From contig NZ_WEGI01000011.1 in the NCBI RefSeq assembly GCF_009604425.1, positions 310,001 to 374,000 on the forward strand: 64,000 bases of DNA, given 5' to 3'. The notes beneath the pieces are model-generated. The model was given only the letters and a program-made list of their open reading frames with translations, ran no database searches and was not told where the DNA came from. The stretch is from Nocardia aurantia (lineage in GTDB: Bacteria; Actinomycetota; Actinomycetes; Mycobacteriales; Mycobacteriaceae). Positions within the stretch are counted from its first letter, which is position 1, and each line of letters opens with the position of its first letter. Below, one piece after another: positions 1-8,489 of the stretch. The position numbers were made by a program, and so were the translations under genes.

Positions 1-372
1 CTTGACAACAGATTTCAAGATCTTCCACACAAGCCTGAGCCGCTGCTTCGATGTGGCCCGCCTGTCGCCGTTCACGCGCGCCCATATCCACCGACGACGA
101 GTGAATTGCGACGTGTACGCCGGATGAGTTGCAGGACAGCCCAACTCGCCGCAGCGCTTCCGCAGTCTCGGCTTCGCGCCCACCACGCGCGTCCCGCTGG
201 CCGTCGCCCGGGTCCTCCCAGCGGATGGTGGTGCAACGGCGCACACGACCCAGCCCGAGACGAGCGCTGTCCGCCGCCCGAAAAGGAGTGGAGCCGGGCC
301 ACCGCAGTGCGGTTGGATGACTACCTGCGGCCGCCGCGCGGCCCGCGAACGTGGATGACCAAGGAGTGGACG
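1..372. other. Window edge, no recognisable gene
   Basis: Open frames run through this stretch on both strands, but none gives a protein I recognise. The + frame that enters from the left and stops near 122 could be the last 40 or so codons of a gene cut by the window edge. The open + frame that joins the VOC gene has a Pro/Arg-rich composition typical of a high-GC shadow frame. I make no functional call. Confidence 0.3.
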
Positions 373-735
373 ATGCCGATCGCCACGCTGCGAGGCGTGA
401 CTCTGGACTGCGCCGATCCTCGGGCTCTGGCCCGGTTCTACCAAGAGCTGACAGGCATGCAACTCGGCTATGCCGCTGACGAGTTCGTCGCCCTGACCGA
501 TGGTTCGGGTTGCGACCTGGGCTTCCAACGGGTCGACGGATACCGGGCCCCGCGGTGGCCCGGTCAGGACGTGCCGCAGCAGTTACACCTGGACCTTCGC
601 GTCGAGGACCTCGACGCTGCGGAGAAGTCGGCGTTGGGACTCGGCGCGGTCAGGCCGGACCAGCAGCCGGGCGGCGACCGGTGGCGGGTGCTGCTGGATC
701 CGGCCGGTCACCCGTTCTGTCTGGTCGCCGGCTGA
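373..735 (+). CDS. VOC (glyoxalase-like) family protein
   Basis: Predicted protein of 120 residues forming a small vicinal-oxygen-chelate fold. It opens with the typical beta strand plus 'DCADPRALARFYQELTG', followed by 'YAADEFVALTDG', and closes with 'LLDPAGHPFCLV', the usual end of Glyoxalase_6-type VOC proteins in actinobacteria. Such proteins bind small molecules or catalyse metal-dependent reactions; the substrate cannot be read from the sequence. An AAGGAG ribosome site (361-366) lies 6 nt before the ATG at 373, so I use this start and not the much longer in-frame extension to 106. The gene stands alone and ends just before a strong hairpin at 739-777. Confidence 0.85.
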   Translation: MPIATLRGVTLDCADPRALARFYQELTGMQLGYAADEFVALTDGSGCDLGFQRVDGYRAPRWPGQDVPQQLHLDLRVEDLDAAEKSALGLGAVRPDQQPGGDRWRVLLDPAGHPFCLVAG

Positions 736-738
736 CCT

Positions 739-777
739 TTGGAGTCCGTCGCGGACCCGGTCCGCGACGGACTCCAA
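739..777 (+). terminator. Strong hairpin terminator after VOC gene
   Basis: A perfect 17-bp inverted repeat (arms 739-755 and 761-777) with a 5-nt CCCGG loop sits 4 nt after the VOC stop codon. There is no long T run, which is normal for high-GC actinobacterial terminators. Confidence 0.75.
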
Positions 778-1104
778 CGTGATGAGGGAATTCGTGCCAC
801 CCCGGACAGGATCGCCGAGCGCCTGCGCCCGCAACCGCGAGCACCCGGGTAGCGCATATTCCGAATGACCACGATCGGCGATAGTCGAGAGCGCCACCCT
901 GACACCGACATCACACGTACGCATTGCTTTTCGACGATTGCCGGGACCCCGGAACGGGCTCGAGTCGAGATCACTCGTGGGTCGGGCATGGGCCGGCGGG
1001 AGTGAGCCGGAAGGTAGAATCGGTGCGGCTGGTCGACCCGGCCTTCTGCGAGGTGGTCGTGCCGGCTCCGGGGATCCCGGATCGAAACGAGGAGTGAGTC
1101 AGTC
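778..1104. other. Intergenic region, no gene seen
   Basis: About 330 nt between the VOC terminator and the SnoaL-like gene. I see no convincing coding frame. A GAGGAG ribosome site near 1089-1094 serves the next gene. Confidence 0.4.
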
Positions 1105-1515
1105 GTGAACTCCGAGAAAGCTGTCGACACCCGGATCGTTGATCCGGCCCGCCTCCCGTTCGCGTACGCGGACGCCCTCAACGTTGGGGACGCCGACGCC
1201 GTCCTCGAGCTGTTCCACCCGGACGCGACGATGCACACCTTCAGCGGCAAAGTCATCACCGGCCATGAGGCGCTGCGCGCCGAGACGGTCCAGACGGTCG
1301 CGACTCGGGCTCACCTGACCAACAAGCCCAAGTCTACCCTGATCGGGGGCGACACGGCCCTGATCATCGTTGATTGGAACCTCGAGGCGACGTTGCCGAC
1401 CGGCGCCCGGATCTCGCCGACCGGAACGACGACGGCCGTCGCCCGCCCGTCGGCCGACGGGTCGTGGCGGTTCGCCATCCTCGACTGTCGAAGAGCAGTC
1501 GGATCTCCCGGATAG
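1105..1515 (+). CDS. SnoaL-like / NTF2-fold protein
   Basis: Predicted protein of 136 residues. The pattern 'YADALNVGDADAVLELFHPDATM' near the N-terminus, a central 'GHEALRAE' segment and a final beta-rich part with 'RPSADGSWRFAILD' match the NTF2/SnoaL-like family of small cone-shaped proteins. These act as isomerases, cyclases or hydrolases on small molecules, or have no known activity. I infer only the fold. The GTG start at 1105 is preceded by GAGGAG about 10 nt upstream. The next recognisable sequence downstream is a broken DUF2867 gene. Confidence 0.75.
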   Translation: MNSEKAVDTRIVDPARLPFAYADALNVGDADAVLELFHPDATMHTFSGKVITGHEALRAETVQTVATRAHLTNKPKSTLIGGDTALIIVDWNLEATLPTGARISPTGTTTAVARPSADGSWRFAILDCRRAVGSPG

Positions 1516-1523
1516 GCGACACG

Positions 1524-1859
1524 ATGATCCTTTCCGTAGGCACGACGCGCCTGCCGCGCGCCGCTCACAGCGAAATACCGTGGCGAATCCACGAGATCGC
1601 GCCCGACTTCGAGATCGAAGACGTCTGGGCATTGCCGACACCCGGCGGACCCGACGACTTCCCTCGACTTATCTCGGCCGTTCACGACAATGATTTTCCC
1701 AACGGCGCGCCACTACCGGTGCGCGCGGTCATGGCCTTCCTCAAACCCTTCCGGCACCTGTTGGTGTACCCCGCACTGATACGGATCATCGCCCAGCGCT
1801 GGAGCGCGCTGTCAGGAAACGAAACACCTGACAAGGGACCAAGTCGACAAAAGCAGTGA
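1524..1859 (+). pseudogene. DUF2867 protein with large internal deletion
   Basis: The frame starting at ATG 1524 reads 'HSEIPWRIHEIAPDFEIEDV' then 'WALPTPGGPDDFPRLI', the typical N-terminal part of DUF2867 proteins. After about 60 residues it jumps to 'FLKPFRHLLVYPALIR', which in this family is the C-terminal end. Intact members, from memory, are about 180-200 residues, so roughly 100 central residues are missing in the 111-residue product. The reading frame is kept across the junction, so a short protein could still be made, but I treat it as a decayed gene. An in-frame extension upstream to 1374 exists and lacks family similarity. Confidence 0.65.
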
Positions 1860-2100
1860 AAAAGAGAAACTTTTCTCTTCCCGCCGAACGACGGCGGTCG
1901 AGACGGAAGGTGAATCGTCTTCTCACACCCGGACCCAGCTCGCCTACTTCAAGGGCTTCAAGATCCGCTACAGCCTCCCCAACGGTAAGCGGGCCGTCGT
2001 CGCTGCCGATATGGCGCGCCTTACCGGAACTCGCCCGAAAGGGCAAGGGCAACCCTCACGACGGGTAGACGCGAGCGGGAAGCGAGGGCTAAAATTTTTT
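1860..2100 (+). pseudogene. Probable alpha/beta-hydrolase gene fragment
   Basis: In one + frame the stretch around 1937-1997 reads 'TQLAYFKGFKIRYSLPNGKR', which resembles the first strand of certain alpha/beta hydrolases ('YFKGFRIRYA...'). Nothing downstream continues the family, and the region turns AT-rich ('aaaattttttaat') at about 2090. A 70-codon frame (1856-2068) with a GTG start covers the same DNA in another register and has Arg/Ser-rich shadow composition. I call this a remnant; the evidence is a single short match recalled from the family. Confidence 0.3.
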
Positions 2101-2158
2101 AATCGGCCATTGCAAAAGTTTGTGACGCATGCTCAACATCTCAACATGAGGAGACGCT

Positions 2159-2704
2159 ATGAGTGTCGCTGATGTAGACGTCACTAGCACGTACGAAGTA
2201 AAGCTCACTGCCGAGGGCGTTTCCTTGGTAAGTGGGGGATCCGAAATATCGGCGGATCGTGAGTCGAGTGAACCGAGCCAATTCGTCACGCGCGCGCACG
2301 GTGAGACCACGCTGAACACCGGGCCTATCGTCTTCCATTCGGGCGTGCCGGTCGGCGGATGGGGGGCTTTGACTGTCTTTGGCGCTGGGGGTAGTAGATT
2401 CTCTGGACATTTCCATGACTCGGGAGCCGGCAACTACAATGTCGCCCTTGCGATTGTAGTCAAGGCTCAAAGCGGCACCGCCTACGCCTGGGCGACTCAG
2501 GGCCACCTCAACGGCACGTTCACGCCTGGGTCTCGGGATTACAACTGGGACATTTCGCCCCTACGGTCATTGGACACCGGGGATGCGAACAGCCTTGTCA
2601 GCTGGTGGTGGCAGGCAGCGACCAACTGGAACATCGGCGGCATGGTCAACAGCTGCGTCAGCAACCTCGGTGGAGCAACCAGGGTCGTTTGGCTGAACCC
2701 ATGA
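2159..2704 (+). CDS. Hypothetical beta-rich protein in AT-richer DNA
   Basis: Predicted protein of 181 residues with no signal peptide or membrane segment. It contains a run of likely beta strands and a GSRFSGHFHDSG motif near residues 77-88, later 'GTFTPGSRDYNWD' and a C-terminal Trp cluster ('SWWWQAATNWNIGG'). I have a weak memory of similar 'GHFHDSG' proteins in other actinomycetes but no assigned function. The ATG at 2159 has a clear GAGGAG (2148-2153) 5 nt upstream. The DNA is visibly less GC-rich than its surroundings and lies between gene remnants, suggesting recent acquisition. No partner gene is adjacent. Confidence 0.65.
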   Translation: MSVADVDVTSTYEVKLTAEGVSLVSGGSEISADRESSEPSQFVTRAHGETTLNTGPIVFHSGVPVGGWGALTVFGAGGSRFSGHFHDSGAGNYNVALAIVVKAQSGTAYAWATQGHLNGTFTPGSRDYNWDISPLRSLDTGDANSLVSWWWQAATNWNIGGMVNSCVSNLGGATRVVWLNP

Positions 2705-3040
2705 CGAGTAACGCGGGCTGACGAGCGAGCCAGAACCAGAGGAGTCTCGCGCCGAGAATTTCCTCGGGGAGTGGAGCGCCTACCAAACGGGCGAGCCACG
2801 GAAGGTCCTCTTGCGGCCAGGACTCTTTGCACGCGAGGCAGGTGCCGCCGTTCACGGCCGCCACGCACCGTTGCGCGACCTCGCGTACTCGTACCAGCGG
2901 TCGTGCTGAAGCGGTCGAGCGATCGCCGCCGGCCAGTGCACATGCCTCGCGAACGTTTGCCAGAGCGTCAGCGTCGGCTCCGGCATCGAGATAGGCGTCC
3001 GCAAGCCAGGTGAGGTACAGCGCCTTGGTGCAAGACTGCC
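2658..3040 (-). pseudogene. C-terminal remnant of an XRE/TPR-type regulator
   Basis: On the minus strand one frame from about 3033 downward reads 'TKALYLTWLADAYLDAGADA' and then a helical segment. This looks like the tetratricopeptide-rich C-terminal part of large helix-turn-helix (XRE) regulators common in Streptomyces and Nocardia, where 'LYLTWLADAYLDAGE' recurs. No HTH half or start is found upstream in the same frame, and the tail after about 2860 does not follow the family. I take it as a 5'-truncated leftover. The assignment rests on recalled family wording. Confidence 0.4.
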
Positions 3041-3338
3041 CAGACGCGGCCGGTCATGATGTCCAGCTCCGCGTGATCCACCCATGCACACCACGGGCAG
3101 CCGGTGACGATCCGCCGGCGGCCGCTGTGGAGCGGACCACAACACCACCCCCCTGAACGTGTACACCCATCCCGTGGAGGGACGGCAGGCCCGTGCCGCT
3201 GCGCAGGTCGATGCTCGTGCGCGGGGGTCGTGGGAATACCGTCGCACCCACAGCGGCTTGCACCTGGTGGTGCGAATCGAGCCAGCGGGGGGATACCCCA
3301 GGAACACGCAGGTCATCGTGGGATAGGGTTCATTGGTC

Positions 3339-4625
3339 ATGAAGTCGGCTTTTCCGGGTGCGGTCGGTGCGGTGCCCCAGACGGTCTACCTCGATCACGC
3401 GGCCACGACACCGATGTACCCCGCCGCGGTCGAGGCTATGGCGGACGCCCTGCGTGTCGCCGGTAACGCGTCGTCGTTGCACGGGTCGGGGCGGACCGCG
3501 CGCCGGATGCTGGAGGAGGCGCGCGAGTCCATCGCGGCCGATCTGGGGGCGCGGCCCTCGGAGGTGATCTTCACCTCGGGCGGCACCGAGAGCGACAACC
3601 TCGCCGTCAAGGGCCTCTACTGGGCCCGGCGCGACGACGATCCGCGGCGCACCCGCATCCTGGTCAGCGGTATCGAACACCATGCGGTGCTGGACGCCGT
3701 CGAGTGGCTGGAGCAGCACGAGGGCGCCCGGGTGACCCTGCTCGACGTCGATCGGGACGGGGTGGTGTCGCCGGGCACGCTGCGGGCGGCGCTGGCCGCG
3801 CATGCCGATGAGGTCGCGCTGGTCACCGTCATGTGGGCGAACAACGAGGTCGGCACGATCCAGCAGGTCGCCGAATTGGCCGCGGTCGCACAGGAATTCG
3901 ATGTCCCGATGCACAGCGACGGGGTGCAGGCCGCGGCGCAGCTGCCCATCGACTTCGGTGGGAGCGGGCTGGCGGCGGCCAGTTTCGCGGGCCACAAGGT
4001 CGGCGGGCCGCACGGGGTCGGCGTGCTGTTGCTGGGGCGGCAGGTGGGTTGCGTGCCGCTGCTGCACGGTGGGGGCCACGAGCGTGATCTGCGGTCGGGC
4101 ACCTCGGACGTACCGGCCGCCGTCGGCCTGGCGGCCGCGCTGGGCCGCACCGTCGCCGAGATGTCCACGCGCACGGTCGAATTGCTGTCGCTGCGGGACA
4201 CCCTGATCGCCGGGGTGCGGGCCGAGGTGCCCGATACGGTGCTCAACGGTCCCGAGGGCGCGGGCCGGCTGCCGGGCAACGCGCACTTCACCTTTCCCGG
4301 CTGCGAGGGCGATTCGCTGCTGATGCTGCTCGACGCCGCCGGGATCGAATGTTCCACCGGTTCGGCCTGCACGGCGGGTGTCGCCGCGCCCAGTCACGTA
4401 CTGCTGGCGATGGGCGTCGATGCCCGCACCGCGCGCGGTTCGCTGCGATTCTCGTTGGGGCACACCTCGACTCGGGCCGATGTGGACCGGTTGTTGGCGG
4501 TGCTGCCGCAGGTGGTGGAGCGGGCCCGCGCCGCGGGCTTGGCCGGGGCCGGTTCCCGGCGCGGCGGGCGTGATCAGGAAGGGCCAGGCGATCGGCACCA
4601 GTTGACACAGGAGGGAAGCCGGTGA
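3339..4625 (+). CDS. Cysteine desulfurase (IscS/NifS type)
   Basis: PLP-dependent enzyme that removes sulfur from L-cysteine and passes it as persulfide to acceptors. The protein has 428 residues. Visible hallmarks: N-terminal 'YLDHAATTPM', 'TSGGTESDNLA' for cofactor phosphate binding, the Schiff-base lysine in 'GHKVGGPHGVG' (about K220) and the mobile catalytic cysteine in 'CSTGSACTAG' (about C344). I choose ATG 3339; a TAGGGT box at 3324-3329 suits a short or absent leader, and an in-frame TTG at 3333 is less likely. The stop overlaps the mnmA start by 4 nt, so the likely main acceptor is MnmA for tRNA 2-thiolation; supply for Fe-S assembly is also possible. It corresponds by context to mycobacterial iscS (Rv3025c). 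Confidence 0.93.
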   Translation: MKSAFPGAVGAVPQTVYLDHAATTPMYPAAVEAMADALRVAGNASSLHGSGRTARRMLEEARESIAADLGARPSEVIFTSGGTESDNLAVKGLYWARRDDDPRRTRILVSGIEHHAVLDAVEWLEQHEGARVTLLDVDRDGVVSPGTLRAALAAHADEVALVTVMWANNEVGTIQQVAELAAVAQEFDVPMHSDGVQAAAQLPIDFGGSGLAAASFAGHKVGGPHGVGVLLLGRQVGCVPLLHGGGHERDLRSGTSDVPAAVGLAAALGRTVAEMSTRTVELLSLRDTLIAGVRAEVPDTVLNGPEGAGRLPGNAHFTFPGCEGDSLLMLLDAAGIECSTGSACTAGVAAPSHVLLAMGVDARTARGSLRFSLGHTSTRADVDRLLAVLPQVVERARAAGLAGAGSRRGGRDQEGPGDRHQLTQEGSR

Positions 4626-5719
4626 GAGTGCTCGCTGCGATGAGCGGCGGCGTCGATTCCGCCGTGGCGGCCGCACGCGCGGTCGATGCCGGACACGAGG
4701 TGGTCGGTGTGCATCTGGCGTTGTCGGCGTCGCCGGGGACACTGCGCACCGGATCGCGCGGCTGCTGTTCCAAGGAGGACGCCGGCGATGCCCGCCGGGC
4801 CGCGGACGTGCTCGGAATCCCGTTCTACGTCTGGGATTTCGCGGATCGGTTCAAGGAGGACGTGATCGACGACTTCGTCGCCTCCTACGCCGCCGGCGAG
4901 ACCCCGAATCCGTGCCTGCGCTGCAACGAGAAGATCAAGTTCTCGGCGCTGGCCGACCGCGCGGTCGCGCTCGGCTTCGACGCCGTCGTCACCGGTCACT
5001 ACGCCCGCCTGGCGGACGGGGTGCTGCGCCGGGCCGTCGACGGCGACAAGGACCAGTCCTATGTGCTCGCCGTGCTCACCGCCGATCAGCTGACCCGGGC
5101 GATGTTCCCGATCGGCGACACCCCGAAGCCGCGGATCCGCGCCGAGGCCGCCGAGCGGGGCCTGGCGGTGGCGAACAAGCCGGATTCGCACGACATCTGC
5201 TTCATCCCGTCCGGCGACACCCGGGCCTTCCTGGGTGCGCGGATCGGGGTCCGGCCCGGTGCGATCGTCGACTCGGACGGGCAGCGGCTCGGCGAGCACG
5301 AGGGTGTGCACGGTTTCACCATCGGCCAGCGCAAGGGCCTGGGCCTGCCGGGCCCGGCCGCCGACGGCCGCCCGCGCTACGTCACCGACATCGATCCCGG
5401 CACCGGCACGGTCCGGATCGGCACCGCCGAGGAGCTCCGGGTCGAGGCCGTGCGCGCCGACCGCGCGATCTGGACCTCCGGTACGGCCCCGCGGGGCCCG
5501 ATCGAGTGCGTGGCGCAGGTGCGCGCGCACGGCGGCACCGCCCCGGCGGTGGCGCAGGCGGCCGACGGCGGCCTGGTGGTCCGGCTGCGTGAGCCGTTGA
5601 CGGGCGTGGCCCGCGGTCAGGCCGTGGTGCTGTACCGACCGGACCCGGCCGGCGACGCGGTGATCGGCAGCGGAACCATCAGCGGCACCGAGCGGGCACT
5701 GACGGACAGTTCCCGGTGA
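4622..5719 (+). CDS. mnmA: tRNA-specific 2-thiouridylase MnmA
   Basis: Cytosolic enzyme that uses ATP and persulfide sulfur to make 2-thiouridine at the wobble position of Lys, Glu and Gln tRNAs. The 365-residue protein has the PP-loop 'SGGVDS' (residues 8-13), the first catalytic cysteine in 'NPCLRCNEKIKF' (C101, with an extra C98), 'GDKDQSYVL' and the second cysteine in 'SHDICFIP' (C193). The C-terminal beta-barrel region begins with 'GFTIGQRKGLG'. The GTG start overlaps the cysteine desulfurase stop (GTGA), and the MnmA stop overlaps the following HAD gene in the same way, indicating translational coupling with its sulfur donor. Confidence 0.97.
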   Translation: MRVLAAMSGGVDSAVAAARAVDAGHEVVGVHLALSASPGTLRTGSRGCCSKEDAGDARRAADVLGIPFYVWDFADRFKEDVIDDFVASYAAGETPNPCLRCNEKIKFSALADRAVALGFDAVVTGHYARLADGVLRRAVDGDKDQSYVLAVLTADQLTRAMFPIGDTPKPRIRAEAAERGLAVANKPDSHDICFIPSGDTRAFLGARIGVRPGAIVDSDGQRLGEHEGVHGFTIGQRKGLGLPGPAADGRPRYVTDIDPGTGTVRIGTAEELRVEAVRADRAIWTSGTAPRGPIECVAQVRAHGGTAPAVAQAADGGLVVRLREPLTGVARGQAVVLYRPDPAGDAVIGSGTISGTERALTDSSR

Positions 5720-6369
5720 CGGCCCCCGCGATCGGTTTCGACCTCGATCTGACGCTGGCCGACAGCCGGGCCGGGATCGCCGCCGTCTATCGCCTGCTGT
5801 CCGCCGAGACCGGGGTGCCGATCGACACCGACGCGGTGGTGTCGCGGATCGGGCCGCCGCTCGAGGTGGAGATCGGGTACTGGTTCCCGCCGGAGCGGGT
5901 CGCGGCGATGGCCGACCGCTACCGCGCGATGTATCGCGACGTGGCGATCCCGGTGACCACCGCGATGCCCGGCGCCGCGGCCGCGATCGCCGCGGTCCGG
6001 GCGGCGGGCGGCCGGGTGATCGTCGTCTCCGGGAAGAACGAGGCCGATACCGAGCGGACTGTCCGATTCCTCGGCCTGCCGGTCGAGGAGGTCGTGGGCG
6101 GGGTGTTCGGCGCGGGCAAGGGCGAGTCGCTGCGCCGGTTCGGCGCCGCCGCCTACGTCGGTGACCACACCGGTGACATCGACGCCGCCCGGGCCGCCGG
6201 CGCGGTCGCGGTGGGGGTGGCGACGGGATCCTTCGATCTCGTGGCGCTGAGCGCCTACGGCGCCGACGTGACGCTGCCGGACCTGTCGGCCTTCCCGGAC
6301 TGGTATGCGGATTTCGCCGGAAGCCGTTGTACTGCGGCGTTTTCCGGTCAGGTGAACGCAAATGAGTGA
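5716..6369 (+). CDS. HAD-family phosphatase
   Basis: Predicted 217-residue haloacid-dehalogenase-like hydrolase. Motif I is 'FDLDLTLAD' (residues 8-16), motif II is the Ser of 'VIVVSGKN', and the later acidic motif is 'YVGDHTGDI'; these match phosphoglycolate-phosphatase-like members. The substrate is unknown. GTG 5716 overlaps the mnmA stop by 4 nt, and the 3' end overlaps the MetE-like gene by 8 nt, so it is part of the same transcript. It may serve as a housekeeping phosphatase in sulfur or nucleotide metabolism, but this is inference from context. Confidence 0.85.
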   Translation: MTAPAIGFDLDLTLADSRAGIAAVYRLLSAETGVPIDTDAVVSRIGPPLEVEIGYWFPPERVAAMADRYRAMYRDVAIPVTTAMPGAAAAIAAVRAAGGRVIVVSGKNEADTERTVRFLGLPVEEVVGGVFGAGKGESLRRFGAAAYVGDHTGDIDAARAAGAVAVGVATGSFDLVALSAYGADVTLPDLSAFPDWYADFAGSRCTAAFSGQVNANE

Positions 6370-7417
6370 GGTCGACGACGTGACAACGGAATCCGCGCTG
6401 CTGCGCGGCGGGATCGCGACCGCGGTCGGCTCCTGGCCCGGCACCGACGCCCGGGAGGCCGCCGCCACCATCGTCGGCGAACTCGGCGAGCTACCGCATC
6501 TGGTCGAATTGCCCGGCCGCGGACCGGGTTCGGATCTGGTCGGCCGTGCCTCCGCGCTGCTGGTCGACCTCCGCTTCGACACCTCCACCCGCGGCTACCG
6601 GCTGGCCGCGCGGCCCGGCGTGCTCTCCCGCCGCGCCCGCGACCTGCTCCGCACCGATCTGGATGCTCTCGAAGAAGCCTGGGAGACAGCGGGTCTCGGT
6701 GGTTCCGGCCGCCCGGTGAAGGTGCAGGCCGCGGGCCCGCTGACGCTCGCCGCTCAGGTCGAACTGGTCAACGGGCACCGCCTGCTCACCGATCCCGGTG
6801 CGGTGCGCGATCTTTCGGAGTCGCTCGCGGAGGGCGTGGCCCGGCACGCCGCCGAGGTCGCGAAACGCCTGAACACCTCCGTCGTCGTTCAGCTGGACGA
6901 ACCGTCGCTGTCGCACGTGCTGGCCGGAACCCTCACCGGCGCAAGCGTTCTGAACACGGTGCGCGCCCTGCCCGAACCCGAGGCGCTGCACCTGCTCGAC
7001 ACGGTCGTGGCCGCGCAGACCGGACCCGTGCTGGTGCACACCTGCGCCGATCGACCCGCCCTGGGTTTCCTGCGCGACAGCGCCGCCGCCGCGGTGGGTT
7101 TCGACCTCGCCACCGTCGGCACCGCCGATCTGGACGGCATCGGCGAACTACTGGACAACGGAAAGTTCGTGGCGCTCGGCCTGATTCCGACCACCGCCCC
7201 GGCGCGGCCGCCGACCTGGCGGGACATGGCCGAACCCGGTGTCCGGCTGATCGACCGTCTGGGCTTCCCGCGCCGCCTGCTCGCCGAACGCGTGCTGATC
7301 ACCCCGGCCTGCGGCCTCGGCGCCGCCCCGCTGACCTGGGCCCGCCGTACCCTCGCGCTGGCCGCCGACGTCGCCCGCGCCTACACCGAGGAACCGGAGT
7401 CGCTGACCTTCGAATAG
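6362..7417 (+). CDS. Cobalamin-independent methionine synthase-like protein
   Basis: Predicted 351-residue protein of the MetE C-terminal (UROD/MetE-like) TIM-barrel superfamily. It starts with 'ATAVGSWPGTDAREAA', then 'VQAAGPLTLAA', 'VVVQLDEPSLS', 'GPVLVHTCAD' and 'LITPACGLG'. The 'DEP', 'HTC' and 'PACGLG' signatures sit where MetE has its zinc and substrate residues. It is about half the length of full MetE (near 750 residues), which is normal for the actinobacterial stand-alone form found near ligA (Rv3015c-like position). A methyltransfer role is assumed from family only. It overlaps the HAD gene and ends the operon. Confidence 0.82.
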   Translation: MSEVDDVTTESALLRGGIATAVGSWPGTDAREAAATIVGELGELPHLVELPGRGPGSDLVGRASALLVDLRFDTSTRGYRLAARPGVLSRRARDLLRTDLDALEEAWETAGLGGSGRPVKVQAAGPLTLAAQVELVNGHRLLTDPGAVRDLSESLAEGVARHAAEVAKRLNTSVVVQLDEPSLSHVLAGTLTGASVLNTVRALPEPEALHLLDTVVAAQTGPVLVHTCADRPALGFLRDSAAAAVGFDLATVGTADLDGIGELLDNGKFVALGLIPTTAPARPPTWRDMAEPGVRLIDRLGFPRRLLAERVLITPACGLGAAPLTWARRTLALAADVARAYTEEPESLTFE

Positions 7418-7492
7418 TTCGGTCCTGCCGGAGCGCGACCCGGATGCAATGATGGGACGAATCGAATTCCGAATTCGGAAGGAGTGCAACCG

Positions 7493-8440
7493 ATGTCGTT
7501 GCGATCACTGGGAACGTCGAGTCTGCAGATCTCGCCGATCGTGTTCGGCGGCAACGTGTTCGGCTGGACGGTGGACGAGAGCGCCTCGTTCGCGCTGCTG
7601 GACGCGCTCGCCGACGCCGGCATCAACTCCGTGGACTCCGCCGACGTGTATTCGGCCTGGGTGCCGGGCAATTCGGGCGGCGAATCCGAGGAGATCATCG
7701 GCCGCTGGTTCCAGCGTTCCGGCAAACGCGACTCCGTGGTGATCGCGACGAAGGTCGGCGGCATGCCGGACCGTCCGGGCCTGTCACGGAAGAACATCCT
7801 GCGCGCCGCGGAGGATTCGCTGCGCCGCTTGCGAACCGACCACATCGACCTCTACTACTCGCACCGCGACGACGCCGAGACCCCGCAAGAGGAGACCCTC
7901 GGCGCCTACCAGACGCTGATCGAACAGGGCAAGGTCCGCGCGATCGCCGCCTCGAACTTCAGCGGCGCCCGGTTGCGCGAGGCCGCCGAGATCAGCGCCC
8001 GCACCGGCCTGCCCGCCTACGCGGCGGTCCAGCCCGAGTACAACCTGTACGACCGCGCCGACTACGAGACCGACCTGGCACCGGTGGTGGCCGACCTGAA
8101 GCTCGGCGTGGTCACCTACCGCCCGCTGGCCTCCGGCTTCCTCAGTGGCAAGTACCGCTCCGAGGCCGACCTCGGCAAGAGCCCCCGCGGCGCGCGCACC
8201 GTGCCGAAATACCTGAACCCGCGCGGCCTCGGCATCCTGTCCGCGCTGGACGCGGTCGCCGACAAACACACCGTCTCGCCCGCGACGGTCGCCGTCGCCT
8301 GGCAACTGACCCGCCCCGGCATCACCGCGCCGATCGCCTCGGCCACCTCGGTCGAGCAGTTGCGGGAACTGGGTGCGGCGGCACAGCTGATCCTCGACGA
8401 GGAGGACGTGCGCGCCCTCGAGCAGGCGAGCGCAGGCTGA
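7493..8440 (+). CDS. Aldo/keto reductase
   Basis: NADPH-dependent oxidoreductase of the AKR superfamily, 315 residues. Recognisable elements are the N-terminal 'LGTSSLQISPIVFGGNVFGW', the catalytic Asp-Tyr pair in 'SVDSADVYSAW', the Lys in 'VIATKVGG', and 'HIDLYYSHRDD' with the fourth active-site residue. The C-terminal 'AVAWQLTRPGITAPIASAT' is the cofactor-binding part. The start is ATG 7493, 8 nt after AAGGAG (7479-7484); an in-frame GTG at 7484 overlaps this ribosome site and is rejected. Physiological substrate unknown. It is a single gene facing a convergent small membrane-protein gene. Confidence 0.9.
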   Translation: MSLRSLGTSSLQISPIVFGGNVFGWTVDESASFALLDALADAGINSVDSADVYSAWVPGNSGGESEEIIGRWFQRSGKRDSVVIATKVGGMPDRPGLSRKNILRAAEDSLRRLRTDHIDLYYSHRDDAETPQEETLGAYQTLIEQGKVRAIAASNFSGARLREAAEISARTGLPAYAAVQPEYNLYDRADYETDLAPVVADLKLGVVTYRPLASGFLSGKYRSEADLGKSPRGARTVPKYLNPRGLGILSALDAVADKHTVSPATVAVAWQLTRPGITAPIASATSVEQLRELGAAAQLILDEEDVRALEQASAG

Positions 8441-8489
8441 ATCCGGCGAGCGGCTGCTCGCGGGTTCGGCCACGCCGCACCGGGCCGGT

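Noticed and set aside
2852..3340. 162-codon minus-strand frame before the cysteine desulfurase gene
   Set aside because: The frame overlaps the desulfurase promoter and has no family content; the TPR-like remnant is in another frame.
4574..6361. 595-codon minus-strand open frame over mnmA and the HAD gene
   Set aside because: Arg/Pro-rich shadow; overlaps two coupled real genes.
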